Both the position numbers and the translations under genes were made by a program. The notes under the pieces are model-generated. The model saw nothing but the letters and a program-made list of their open reading frames with translations. It was not told the origin of the DNA and made no database searches. From positions 1 through 64,000 of the forward strand of contig CAJVYC010000003.1 in NCBI GenBank assembly GCA_913009205.1: a stretch of DNA of 64,000 bases, read 5' to 3'. This document shows, one piece after another, positions 35,662-44,249 of this stretch. This DNA is from an uncultured Fluviicola sp. GTDB lineage: Bacteria > Bacteroidota > Bacteroidia > Flavobacteriales_D > Crocinitomicaceae. Numbering within the stretch: the stretch's first letter is position 1; every line of letters begins with the position of its first letter.

Positions 35662-36036
35662 CTAGCTTTGTGCGTTCTTAGCCTCAATGCTTAATGTAGC
35701 ATGTGGAACTAATTTTAATCTGTCTTTATTGATTAACTTCCCCGTTGCACGACAAATCCCATACGTTTTATTCTCGATACGCGTAAGCGCATTTCTCAAG
35801 TTTGAAATAAACTTTTCTTGACGGGAAGCCAACTGAGCAACTTCTTCACGAGATAACGTGTCAGAACCATCCTCCATCATGTTAAATGAACGGCCGGTAT
35901 CATTTGTTCCGTGATCATCACTGTGCGAAAGAGTTCCTTTTAAAAGGTCTAAATCAATTTGTGCCTCGCTTAGTTTTCCAAGAATTAATGTTTTAAACTC
36001 TTGAAGTTCGCTATCTGAAAATTTTGCTGTTGCCAT
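35662..36036 (-). CDS. DksA/TraR-family regulator with reduced zinc site
   Basis: A 124-residue protein. I use the ATG at 36036 (MATAKFSDSELQEF), which matches the family start. The frame extends to an ATG at 36111 without similarity. The N-terminal coiled coil and the C-terminal globule (TYGICRATGKLINKDRLKLV, then PHATLSIEAK) are of DksA type, proteins that reach into the RNA polymerase secondary channel. Only one of the four zinc-finger Cys remains (GIC), a reduced site that I recall from relatives in this phylum. So it may act without zinc. It is six bases upstream of lspA, on the same strand. Confidence 0.88.
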   Translation of the reverse strand: MATAKFSDSELQEFKTLILGKLSEAQIDLDLLKGTLSHSDDHGTNDTGRSFNMMEDGSDTLSREEVAQLASRQEKFISNLRNALTRIENKTYGICRATGKLINKDRLKLVPHATLSIEAKNAQS

Positions 36037-36139
36037 AAATATATTTGTTTTGGTTCTTAAACCAGAATGTATCTCTCTTTTGAAAAGCCTAAAATATAAA
36101 ATTATCAACATTACTACGCAATGAATAGGACGATAAAAA

Positions 36140-37117
36140 ATGTATCTTCGTTTTGTGGTAAGAATATTCTTCGGAAATAGGTCCTATGCTTTGCTAATGC
36201 TTCCCTTATTAATTGCGGGATATGCGGCTTTAAACTTGTGGAAAGGACACCACGAACCACACGTCGGTGTCAGCTTTGGTTTTTGGGGACATTTGCTCAG
36301 TCAATCAACGTATTTATCTCAATTCTTGGCTGGAGGTCTAATTTTGGTCAACGGAATTGTGCTAAACACGCTTTTCAACAGAAACGGCTTCATGGAGAGC
36401 AATAATTTTTTGCCCGCTCTTTTGTACGTTTCCTTTTTGAGTATTTTTCATTCGTTTTATTATCTCGATGGTTTTTCAATAGCTCAATCCCTTTTGATTA
36501 TAGGGTTGTACCAACTTTTAAAGTTGAACCAAAATGAAGATGCCAGAAGAATTGTTTTCAATGCGGCATTTATTATTGGAGTAGCTTGTACGTTCTACCC
36601 TGTTTTGCTCGTAATTATCCCCTTCTTGTTTTGGATGATTTGGGTGATTCGACCCTTCATTTTTCGAGAGTCTACTTTGATCGTTGTTGGATTTGTCATT
36701 CCACTCATTTTTGCTGGGGTTTATGGCACCGTTTACAACATACATTTATCCGGTCCAGAATTAAGCAGTACATCATCAGAACTGTGGCTTGAAGACGTTA
36801 CTGTTTTGGGTGGAATTGTGCTTTTTATGATTGTTCTCGGAATCGGGCGATTTCTTCTTAAATTGAAGCAAAGTTCCATCCGATTGAAAAAATTATTTAG
36901 AGTAATAATCATCCTTGCTAATTTTTCTCTCCTTTTAACCATTTTTGAGTATTTTGTTTTCCACAAAAAGGAGGCATTAAGCCTTGTTTTTATCCCCATG
37001 ATGTTCTTTTTACCCTACTCTTTTGGGTATAAAAAGCAGCGGGGAGTGACTACTGCTGTTTTTTACCTCCTATTTTTGTTTTCTGTGGGTAAGTTTTTCT
37101 ACCCTTTAGCATTCTAA
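36140..37117 (+). CDS. DUF6427-like polytopic membrane protein
   Basis: A 325-residue protein with about nine or ten hydrophobic helices and short loops, starting MYLRFVVRIFFGNRSYALLM. The central region FYPVLLVIIPFLFWMIWVIR and the ending FFLPYSFGYKKQRG are features I associate with the DUF6427 family of Bacteroidota. The family name is tentative. No catalytic motif is visible. It is divergent from the DksA-like gene and lies 47 bases before purQ. In related genomes such genes sit near purine or cell-envelope genes, but nothing here identifies its task. Confidence 0.65.
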   Translation: MYLRFVVRIFFGNRSYALLMLPLLIAGYAALNLWKGHHEPHVGVSFGFWGHLLSQSTYLSQFLAGGLILVNGIVLNTLFNRNGFMESNNFLPALLYVSFLSIFHSFYYLDGFSIAQSLLIIGLYQLLKLNQNEDARRIVFNAAFIIGVACTFYPVLLVIIPFLFWMIWVIRPFIFRESTLIVVGFVIPLIFAGVYGTVYNIHLSGPELSSTSSELWLEDVTVLGGIVLFMIVLGIGRFLLKLKQSSIRLKKLFRVIIILANFSLLLTIFEYFVFHKKEALSLVFIPMMFFLPYSFGYKKQRGVTTAVFYLLFLFSVGKFFYPLAF

Positions 37118-37132
37118 AACATCGAATAATCG

Positions 37133-37140
37133 TAATTTTG
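37133..37140 (+). promoter_or_regulatory. Candidate -7 box for purQ-purD
   Basis: TAATTTTG, a perfect TAnnTTTG, ends 24 bases before the purQ ATG. No purine riboswitch or operator is recognisable in the 47-base spacer. Confidence 0.45.
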
Positions 37141-37164
37141 CTCCAATATTATTAAGAAATTAAA

Positions 37165-37851
37165 ATGAAGTTTGGAGTAGTAACATTCCCGGGATCAAAT
37201 TGCGATGAAGACATGGTTTATGTTCTTGAAACATTAATGGGTCAGGAAGTAGAGCGTTTGTGGCACAAAGACACGGATTTAAAAGGAGTTGATTTTGTTG
37301 TTTTACCTGGAGGGTTCTCTTACGGAGATTACCTTAGATCGGGTGCAATTGCAAAACTATCACCAATTATGAGCGAAGTAATTAAGCATGCCAACAATGG
37401 AGGCTATGTGCTTGGGGTTTGTAACGGGTTCCAAATTCTTACTGAAACGGGATTATTGGAAGGCGCTTTACTGCACAACGACAACCAACGGTTTATTTGC
37501 AAAAACATTTACTTGAAGTCAGAAGGAAATTATACGGCAATGACGAAAGATTTAAACTCTCAAAAAGCCTATAAAATTCCTATCGCTCACGGTGAAGGGA
37601 GGTATTATGCTTCGGCCGAGACAATTGATAAATTATCAAGTAACAATCAGATACTTTTCAGGTATTGCAATGAAGAAGTAGAGGTTTTAAAAAGCGCTAA
37701 TCCGAACGGATCAATTGACAACATTGCAGGAATTTGCAACGAAGGAAGAAACGTTTTTGGGATGATGCCACACCCAGAGAGAGCTGCTGACGCAGAACTT
37801 TCGAATCTAGACGGAAAAGCAATGTTTGAGTCGATTTTAGCACACTGTTAA
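37165..37851 (+). CDS. purQ: Phosphoribosylformylglycinamidine synthase, glutaminase subunit
   Basis: A 228-residue class I glutamine amidotransferase that supplies ammonia for step four of purine synthesis (FGAR to FGAM). Catalytic Cys C86 lies in VLGVCNGFQIL, and the His/Glu pair H203 and E205 in MMPHPERAADAE. The N-terminus VVTFPGSNCDEDM is the PurQ signature. It pairs with a small PurL plus PurS in organisms of this type; neither is in the window. purD follows nine bases later, so the two purine genes form an operon. Confidence 0.96.
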   Translation: MKFGVVTFPGSNCDEDMVYVLETLMGQEVERLWHKDTDLKGVDFVVLPGGFSYGDYLRSGAIAKLSPIMSEVIKHANNGGYVLGVCNGFQILTETGLLEGALLHNDNQRFICKNIYLKSEGNYTAMTKDLNSQKAYKIPIAHGEGRYYASAETIDKLSSNNQILFRYCNEEVEVLKSANPNGSIDNIAGICNEGRNVFGMMPHPERAADAELSNLDGKAMFESILAHC

Positions 37852-37860
37852 TCAGTTATT

Positions 37861-39135
37861 ATGCGCGTTTTACTATTAGGGTCAGGAGGAAGAGAGCATG
37901 CTTTAGCATGGAAAATGGCTCAAAGCTCAATTCTTGAGGAGTTATTTATCGCACCGGGAAATGCCGGGACGAAGATGCACGGGAAAAACGTGGACATGTC
38001 GGTAAACGATTTCAAAGCGATTAAAACATTCGTTATTGAAAACACAATCGACATTGTTGTTGTTGGACCTGAAGACCCATTAGTGAATGGAATTGCTGAT
38101 TTTTTCAAAGCGGACGATGAATTGTCTAAAGCTTCAGTAATTGGACCAAACAAAGAAGCGGCACAACTGGAGGGAAGTAAGGATTTTGCGAAGCAATTCA
38201 TGAAACGCCACAACATCCCAACAGCGAAATATGCCACCTTTACAAAAGACACACTTAGCGACGGATATAAGTTTTTAGAGTCAATGAATCCACCGTATGT
38301 TTTAAAAGCAGATGGGTTGGCAGCAGGAAAAGGGGTTCTAATCCTTGATAACATAAAAGAAGCAAAACTAGAGTTGAGAAACATGCTGGCGGATGCTAAA
38401 TTTGGCGAAGCGAGTGCCCGTGTTGTAATTGAGCAGTTTTTAGACGGAATAGAATTGTCTTGCTTTGTAATTACAGATGGAGATGCTTACAAGATTCTTC
38501 CCGAAGCAAAAGATTATAAGAGAATCGGAGAGGGTGATGCAGGATTAAACACAGGCGGAATGGGAGCAGTATCTCCAGTACCATTTGCAAATCCAACTTT
38601 CTTAGACAAGATTAAGAACCAAGTTATTATTCCAACACATAAAGGTTTGAAGAAGGATGGAATCGAATACAAAGGATTCATCTTTTTCGGAATCATCAAT
38701 GTAAAGAATGAGCCTTACGTTATTGAGTACAATTGTCGAATGGGAGACCCCGAAACAGAGGTTGTTATTCCTAGATTGAAGTCAGACATTCTTGATTTGT
38801 TCGAAGGGGTTGCAACAAATACGCTTTCGGAAAGAGATGTTCAATTTGATGAAAGAAGCGCGGCCGCAGTAATGATGGTTTCAGGAGGATATCCGGAGAA
38901 ATATGCTAAAGGCAAACAAATTTTTGGCTTGAACGCTGTTACAGATAGTATTGTTTTTCATGCAGGAACAGTATCTGATGGCCCTGCAGTAACAACTTCT
39001 GGAGGACGCGTTTTAGCTGTGACATCATACGGAAAGGATCTTGCTACAGCATTGAAAAAATCATATGAATCCGTTGGAAAAGTTGAGTTCGACAAGTCAT
39101 ATTTCCGTTCTGACATCGGATTTGATGTGCTTTAA
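37861..39135 (+). CDS. purD: Phosphoribosylamine-glycine ligase (GARS)
   Basis: A 424-residue ATP-grasp enzyme catalysing step two of purine synthesis (phosphoribosylamine plus glycine to GAR). The N-terminus MRVLLLGSGGREHALAWK is the classic GARS start. VLKADGLAAGKGVLI, GMGAVSPVP and YNCRMGDPETEVV are the ATP-grasp and metal-binding segments. Length is normal. It is the second gene of the purQ-purD operon and is followed after 39 bases by the CNNM/HlyC gene, which may be read through or have its own promoter. Confidence 0.97.
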   Translation: MRVLLLGSGGREHALAWKMAQSSILEELFIAPGNAGTKMHGKNVDMSVNDFKAIKTFVIENTIDIVVVGPEDPLVNGIADFFKADDELSKASVIGPNKEAAQLEGSKDFAKQFMKRHNIPTAKYATFTKDTLSDGYKFLESMNPPYVLKADGLAAGKGVLILDNIKEAKLELRNMLADAKFGEASARVVIEQFLDGIELSCFVITDGDAYKILPEAKDYKRIGEGDAGLNTGGMGAVSPVPFANPTFLDKIKNQVIIPTHKGLKKDGIEYKGFIFFGIINVKNEPYVIEYNCRMGDPETEVVIPRLKSDILDLFEGVATNTLSERDVQFDERSAAAVMMVSGGYPEKYAKGKQIFGLNAVTDSIVFHAGTVSDGPAVTTSGGRVLAVTSYGKDLATALKKSYESVGKVEFDKSYFRSDIGFDVL

Positions 39136-39174
39136 TTCAGTAGATTTCGTATCTTTCAAGTGTAACCACAGTTA

Positions 39175-40431
39175 ATGGAACTCCCCCTTATTGGCATTGT
39201 TATTACCCTAATTTTCTCGGCCTTTTTCTCAGGCCTTGAAATCGCCTACATTTCATCCAACCGTTTAAAAGTAGAGTTGGACAAGTCCAAAGGAAACGTA
39301 AGCGGTAAAATTCTTGGAACTTTTTACAGAAATGAAGCGCACTTCATCGCGATGCTTTTGCTAGGAAACAATGTGGCCTTGGTTTTCTTTGGATTATTTT
39401 CAGCCGAAATTTTAGAACCGATTATTACGGTAAACTGGGGGATCACAAACGGAGGAGTTGTATTGCTACTTCAAACGATTGTTTCTACATCATTGGTGTT
39501 GATTGTTGCTGAGTTTCTGCCAAAAGCCCTGGTTCAAATGAATCCCAATGGATACTTAAAGTACACGGCTTACCCGATGGTTGTTATCTACGGGATTCTT
39601 TATTTCCCAACGTATGTCATATTGGCTTTCAGCACGGTTGTTTTGAAGCTTTTGAACGTTGATAGCGACACCAAGGTGAAGGTCTTCTCAAAGGTCGATT
39701 TAGAGCATTACGTGCAAGATATAAATGAAAGAATCCAAGACGAAGAGGCTTTCGGAAACGAAATGCAGATTCTTCAAAATGCATTGGGTTTCGACTCTGT
39801 AAGAGCGCGTGATTGTATGGTGCCAAGAACTGAAATCATATTTATTGAACACGATGACAACATTGAAGAACTTCGAATAAAATTTATAGAAACGGGAAAG
39901 ACCAAAATCATTGTTTATAAAGATGATATAGACAACATCATTGGGTATGTACATTCGTTCGAAATGTTTAAAAACCCAACATCAATCAAGCAGATTCTAC
40001 TTCCAATCATTTTCGTTCCTGAATCAATCCCGGGAAAAGAACTTTTGCAATTGTTTTCAGAAAACAGCGGAAATATTGCTGTCGTTGTCGATGAATATGG
40101 CGGAACATCTGGCCTCGTCACTATAGAGGATGTGATCGAGGAAATCTTTGGAGAAATTGAAGATGAACACGATACCGAAGGTTTACTTGAGGAACAAATT
40201 AGCGAGGACGAGTATCGATTTTCAGCAAGGCTCGAAGTGGATTATATAAACGATGAATATGAATTTAACCTCACAGAAGAGGAAGACTTTGAAACGTTAG
40301 GAGGCCTAATTATTCACCACCTTGCAACATTGCCTGAGGTTGGAGTAGAAGTTCGTTTAGAAAACATCCTCCTTGAAGTTGAAGAGGTAAGCGACAACCG
40401 AATTGAAATTGTTCGGGTAACGAAACTGTAA
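39175..40431 (+). CDS. CNNM/HlyC-family membrane protein with CBS pair
   Basis: A 418-residue inner-membrane protein of the CorC/HlyC (CNNM) family. An N-terminal DUF21 domain of three to four helices (about 1-190, starting FSAFFSGLEIAYISSNRLKV) is followed by a CBS pair (about 205-325, DCMVPRTEI, VVDEYGGTSGLVTIEDVIEE). A CorC_HlyC transporter-associated domain (about 340-418, FETLGGLIIHHLATLPEVG) ends the protein. Relatives export Mg2+ or Co2+. GldE in gliding bacteria has the same layout, but nothing here identifies it as GldE. Confidence 0.9.
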   Translation: MELPLIGIVITLIFSAFFSGLEIAYISSNRLKVELDKSKGNVSGKILGTFYRNEAHFIAMLLLGNNVALVFFGLFSAEILEPIITVNWGITNGGVVLLLQTIVSTSLVLIVAEFLPKALVQMNPNGYLKYTAYPMVVIYGILYFPTYVILAFSTVVLKLLNVDSDTKVKVFSKVDLEHYVQDINERIQDEEAFGNEMQILQNALGFDSVRARDCMVPRTEIIFIEHDDNIEELRIKFIETGKTKIIVYKDDIDNIIGYVHSFEMFKNPTSIKQILLPIIFVPESIPGKELLQLFSENSGNIAVVVDEYGGTSGLVTIEDVIEEIFGEIEDEHDTEGLLEEQISEDEYRFSARLEVDYINDEYEFNLTEEEDFETLGGLIIHHLATLPEVGVEVRLENILLEVEEVSDNRIEIVRVTKL

Positions 40432-40673
40432 CCAATAAACGGCCATTAAACGCGATGAGCATTGGTAAAACATCTGTTTATAGGGCAACAATTAGATCGT
40501 TGTCAAAAGGATAGACCGCTGATTCATATGCTAAGGTCTATTAATCATTCGTAAATTACGCTTGATAATTGAGGGGCGTTTTTAACAAACGAACGGTTAC
40601 ATTTTAACTATCTGTAGAATTTCTTCGTCTGATTAGTATAAAAGCCCAACAGACTATAACCAACCTAGACACA
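40432..40673. other. Non-coding spacer before the decayed cargo gene
   Basis: This 242-base stretch is the first part of an 845-base region without an intact gene (40432-41276). I see no RNA gene, repeat or convincing promoter in it, only weak hairpins. Confidence 0.4.
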
Positions 40674-41091
40674 ATGAAAAACACTTTTTTACTTCTACTT
40701 GTTTCTCTTCCTTAATTTTTCAATTGCCCAAAACCAATCAGTTGAAAACTGGAAAACAGCGATCCCAATGCATTGTGTATTGAGGAAACGGAATTCGATT
40801 TTAATTGAGGTATGACGACTTGCTAATGCAATAAGTATTTTCAGGAAAGGGCAAATAGATGTGAGTGTATTTCCAAGCCCTGCACAAAATGACGTTTTCA
40901 TCTCTACCAATGAGCCCCTCTCATAAATTCAAGTTGTTGACATTTTGGGGAATAGGGTTGAAATAAATAATTTTCCTAGCACAAACCAAGCGTGGACTAT
41001 TGTTTCAGACTTAAATGATGGAATTTACGATTTCAATATTATAACGAAAAAAAACGCAACTGTCGAAAGAGTAATCGGTGCAAATAAATAA
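40674..41091 (+). pseudogene. Decayed small type IX secretion cargo gene
   Basis: An ATG at 40674 opens MKNTFLLLLVSLP and then a stop. In the next frame the sequence continues LNFSIAQNQSVENWKTAIP, that is, the end of a signal peptide with the usual SIAQ cleavage site, then another stop. A third stretch, ending in TAA at 41089-41091, reads VSVFPSPAQNDVFISTNEPL, a stop, then IQVVDILGNRV and DLNDGIYDFNIITKKN. This is a type A T9SS C-terminal sorting domain. So both ends of an exported protein survive, with at least one frameshift and several stops. Most of the passenger seems lost. Confidence 0.8.
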
Positions 41092-41276
41092 AAGTGCTAA
41101 ACAATAAGGAGTTCGTCAAGAGAAAACTTGCCGGCCTTATTTGTTTCCAATGTTCAATTCAACAACGATTGTTAAAGACGGTCATTAAAACGTGCTCTTA
41201 TAGTTGTTAGCTGAGAAAGATTTGAATAGATTTGAGACGCAGCATTTATGGCAAAATTATTGATAGGGTAGAAGCA

Positions 41277-42110
41277 ATGAATAAATTATTAATCGTATTG
41301 ACGTTTATAGGCAGTGCATACGCTGCCTCATCGCAACTGATAGAACACCACGAACTCTCAGAATCATTGGCAGAAATTTCAGGGCTCGAATTACTTAACG
41401 ATTCAACATTAATAGCTTTTAATGACGGCGGAAACAAACCCCAACTGTATTTGATGAACCTGGAGGGTAAAATCACAAAAACAATCACTGTTCTTGATGC
41501 TAAGAATAAGGATTGGGAGGATATTGCCATGGATGAGGAGTTTATTTATATTGGCGACATTGGAAACAACTCGAATAAAAGATCGGCCCTAAAAATCTAC
41601 AAGATTAAAATTGAAGATGTTCTAAAAAAGAAGGAAGTTAAAACCAAGGAGATTAAGTTCTCCTATGGGGAGCAAACAAAACTTCCTCCCTCATCAGACT
41701 CCTTGTTTTTCGATGCAGAAGGAATGACCATTTACAAGGATTCAATTTGGGTGTTTACGAAAGACAGATCGACATCACCAAATGGATATAGTAGGATATA
41801 TAAAATCCCAACAACACCAGGATCATATACCGTTTATAAGTCAGAACAGGCGTATATAGGAAAAAATGGATGGTTAACGGATGGAGTTACAGCTGTTGAT
41901 GTCTATGAAGATCGATTCTACATATTGACGTACAACCGCTATATCATTCAAGAATACAAAGACGGAAAATTCAAGACCATTTCGACTTTTGAATTCAATT
42001 CAATTTCGCAGCGTGAGTCCATTGTGGTGTTGAATAAATCTGCAATCTTTGTGGCAGATGAAAAAAACCCGCTTACGGGAAAAATGAAACTTTATAAAGT
42101 CAAGCCATAA
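41277..42110 (+). CDS. Secreted beta-propeller-like protein
   Basis: I use the ATG at 41277, which opens the signal peptide MNKLLIVLTFIGSAYAASSQ. An in-frame TTG at 41232 adds 15 unlikely residues. The mature part (277 residues in all) reads as propeller blades with repeated acidic turns: LAEISGLELLNDSTLIAFND, DWEDIAMDEEFIYIGDIGNN, FFDAEGMTIYKDSIWVFTKD and TDGVTAVDVYEDRFYILTYN. This resembles esterase-like/SdiA-regulated secreted proteins, but no catalytic residues can be assigned. No lipobox or sorting domain is present, so it is probably periplasmic. A one-base gap separates it from the HAD gene. Confidence 0.72.
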   Translation: MNKLLIVLTFIGSAYAASSQLIEHHELSESLAEISGLELLNDSTLIAFNDGGNKPQLYLMNLEGKITKTITVLDAKNKDWEDIAMDEEFIYIGDIGNNSNKRSALKIYKIKIEDVLKKKEVKTKEIKFSYGEQTKLPPSSDSLFFDAEGMTIYKDSIWVFTKDRSTSPNGYSRIYKIPTTPGSYTVYKSEQAYIGKNGWLTDGVTAVDVYEDRFYILTYNRYIIQEYKDGKFKTISTFEFNSISQRESIVVLNKSAIFVADEKNPLTGKMKLYKVKP

Positions 42111-42111
42111 A

Positions 42112-42780
42112 GTGATTAAGGTCCAAGATTTTGAAGCAGTAATATTTGACATGGACGGCGTTCTGATTGACTCGGAACCGCTCTGGAAAATTGCAATGGA
42201 AGAAGCTTTCCATTCTGTTGGTTGCATGATTACCAAGAAAGATTTTCAAAAAACAGTAGGACTTCGAATTGATGAAGTTGTAGAATACTGGCACAAGCAC
42301 AGCGGCTGGAAAGACCTTTCTGTGAAGGAGGTTGAAGATTTGATCATCCAAAAAATGGTGCGCCTTATTAAAGAAAATGGAGATCCATTGGTTGGTGTTT
42401 TGGACACAATTTCCTTTTTAAAATCACAAGGGCTTAAGGTTGGTTTGGCGACATCATCCTATAATATACTGATAGACAAGGTGCTAGACGCCCTTGGAAT
42501 AAGAGATGCGTTTGATGTTGTTAACTCGGCAGAAGACGAAGAGTTTGGCAAGCCACATCCTGCTGTTTACCTAACTGTTGCGAATAAACTGAAGGTTGAC
42601 CCAATCAAATGTTTGGTGATTGAAGACTCGTTGAATGGAGTAATTGCAGGTATGGCTGCTAAGATGAATGTGGTGTGTATTCCAGAAAAAACGCACAACC
42701 CGGAACGAAAACTGCAGCTTGCCCATTATCTTTTCGAGGACATGGCCCTGTTTTTAGAACACATAAAAAGCAACTCATAG
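42112..42780 (+). CDS. HAD-superfamily sugar phosphatase (HxpB-like)
   Basis: A 222-residue cytosolic HAD hydrolase starting with GTG, one base after the previous stop. Motif I is FDMDGVLIDSEPLW, with nucleophile D13 and acid/base D15. The cap domain follows, then motif II in GLATSSY, Lys in FGKPHPAVYL and the acidic motif IV LVIEDSLNGVIAG. The GVLIDSEP type is shared by 2-deoxyglucose-6-phosphatase/hexitol phosphatase HxpB and beta-phosphoglucomutase. The motif pattern fits a phosphatase better, but the substrate is not settled. It is the middle gene of a three-gene plus-strand unit with the propeller protein and the bestrophin. Confidence 0.85.
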   Translation: MIKVQDFEAVIFDMDGVLIDSEPLWKIAMEEAFHSVGCMITKKDFQKTVGLRIDEVVEYWHKHSGWKDLSVKEVEDLIIQKMVRLIKENGDPLVGVLDTISFLKSQGLKVGLATSSYNILIDKVLDALGIRDAFDVVNSAEDEEFGKPHPAVYLTVANKLKVDPIKCLVIEDSLNGVIAGMAAKMNVVCIPEKTHNPERKLQLAHYLFEDMALFLEHIKSNS

Positions 42781-42781
42781 A

Positions 42782-43654
42782 ATGATAAAATACAACCCTA
42801 AGAACTGGTTTAAGCTAATTTTTGCCTTGCACAAGAGCGATACGATGCGGATGCTTTGGAAAGAGATTTTGTATATAGGTGCGTTTTCGGCCTTATTGTC
42901 TTTCTTAATAATTGAATATGCTACAAACACGAAGCCGTTGCACGATTTGGTTTCTGTGTATTCGCTTGTTGGTTTTGTGATTTCCCTTTTGCTTGTTTTT
43001 AGAACCAACACGGCGTATGATCGTTGGTGGGAAGGAAGAAAAAAATGGGGGTGTTTAGTAAATGACACACGAAACTTAGCAATCAAAATTTCGGCGATTG
43101 TGCCCAAGGGAGAATCAAGGGATTTTTTCTGTAAGTCAATTCCCAACTTCGTTTTCGCGTCAAAGGAACACTTGCGCAAAGGTGTTCATCTTACTGAATT
43201 GGAGCTTACAGCGGAAGAATTTAAAGTATTTGAAAAGAAAGTACATGTACCAAACGTAATCAGTCTTCAAATGTATCAGAAACTGCAAGAGCTGAAATCT
43301 GACGGTAAAGTCTCGGAGGTCGAGTACTTGGCGATTGATAATAATTTAAACGCTCTACTGGACAGTCTTGGCGCATGTGAGCGAATTAGAAACACACCAA
43401 TTCCATTCTCGTACAGCCTCTTTTTAAAGAAGTTTATCTTTATTTTCGTCACAACGATTCCACTGGCGTTTATCCCTTCGTTTGGGTATTATTCAATTAT
43501 AATCGCAATGTTCTTGTTTTACGTTTTGGTTTCAATGGAAGTTTTGGCAGAGGAAATCGAAGAGCCTTTCGGAGATGATGACAACGATTTACCAACAGAT
43601 CAGCTTTGCGTAAAAATTAGAGAAAACGTTAGGGAAATTTTCCAAGTTCACTAG
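42782..43654 (+). CDS. Bestrophin-family ion channel
   Basis: A 290-residue inner-membrane protein of the bestrophin/RFP-TM (YneE) family, which form pentameric ion channels: anion in animals, often cation-selective in bacteria. The N-terminal region MIKYNPKNWFKLIF and the segment FRTNTAYDRWWEGRKKWGCL, containing the conserved NxAYxRWWE signature, are clear. Further hydrophobic stretches lie at about 28-75 and 215-255, and a conserved acidic region EEIEEPFGDDDNDLP follows the last helix. It starts one base after the HAD phosphatase stop, and its end overlaps the convergent GNAT gene by four bases. Confidence 0.93.
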   Translation: MIKYNPKNWFKLIFALHKSDTMRMLWKEILYIGAFSALLSFLIIEYATNTKPLHDLVSVYSLVGFVISLLLVFRTNTAYDRWWEGRKKWGCLVNDTRNLAIKISAIVPKGESRDFFCKSIPNFVFASKEHLRKGVHLTELELTAEEFKVFEKKVHVPNVISLQMYQKLQELKSDGKVSEVEYLAIDNNLNALLDSLGACERIRNTPIPFSYSLFLKKFIFIFVTTIPLAFIPSFGYYSIIIAMFLFYVLVSMEVLAEEIEEPFGDDDNDLPTDQLCVKIRENVREIFQVH

Positions 43655-44190
43655 GTCAGCGCCTTTTCGTAACAGTCAAATTGAGAAGGGGTAATTAAGG
43701 CCAAGGCTTTTTCTGCTTTGGTCGGTTTGCGTTCTTCAAAGCTCATTGAGTTCAAGAAAATATAACCTTGTCTTCTGTACCATTCATCCAATTGTATTTT
43801 CTGCGGCAAGTCAACATTTGAAGGGCGCAAAATCTCAATTTTCATAAATTTTGCGTTTTTAGAAACTGCGTGTTTTTCAACTTTTTCTATTAGTTTTCGT
43901 CCAATTCCGAGTCCTTTTCGTTCAAAATCGGCACTTAATAGCCCAAAACCGAAAGATTCGTCGTCCAGCCTAGAAACGTGAATACTTCCAACGATTTCTT
44001 TTTCAAGCCGTGCTAGATAAACTTCATTTGCAGCAATTAGTACCTTGAACTCTTCCAAGGAAAGACGGCTGTAATTGTCTCCCCACATTTCTTTTTCCGT
44101 GATCGCATAAGCATGAACTAGAAGAGCGTGCGTTCTTTTCAAATCGTCTGTGCTCAATAAATGCGTGTTGGCTAATTCAATTGTAATCAT
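43651..44190 (-). CDS. GNAT-family N-acetyltransferase
   Basis: A 179-residue cytosolic acetyltransferase. I use the ATG at 44190; a TTG three codons earlier is also in frame. The acetyl-CoA-binding P-loop is seen as FERKGLGIGRKLIEKVEKHA (the R/QxxGxG/A pattern) at about 92-111, preceded by the beta strand SFGFGLLSADF. The substrate cannot be read. It is convergent with the bestrophin gene, overlapping its last four bases. Confidence 0.88.
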   Translation of the reverse strand: MITIELANTHLLSTDDLKRTHALLVHAYAITEKEMWGDNYSRLSLEEFKVLIAANEVYLARLEKEIVGSIHVSRLDDESFGFGLLSADFERKGLGIGRKLIEKVEKHAVSKNAKFMKIEILRPSNVDLPQKIQLDEWYRRQGYIFLNSMSFEERKPTKAEKALALITPSQFDCYEKALT

Positions 44191-44249
44191 TAGTTGCAAA
44201 GGTTTAAAATGATTTCGAATATCAAAACAAAAAGCTCGTTTTTTATTGA

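Noticed and set aside
36037-36111. ATG at 36111 for the DksA-like protein
   Set aside because: The extra 25 residues have no DksA character; the family start MATAKF is at 36036.
41092-41276. Search for a further gene or RNA after the decayed cargo gene
   Set aside because: Only weak, imperfect hairpins; no coding frame with a start and no tRNA-like fold.
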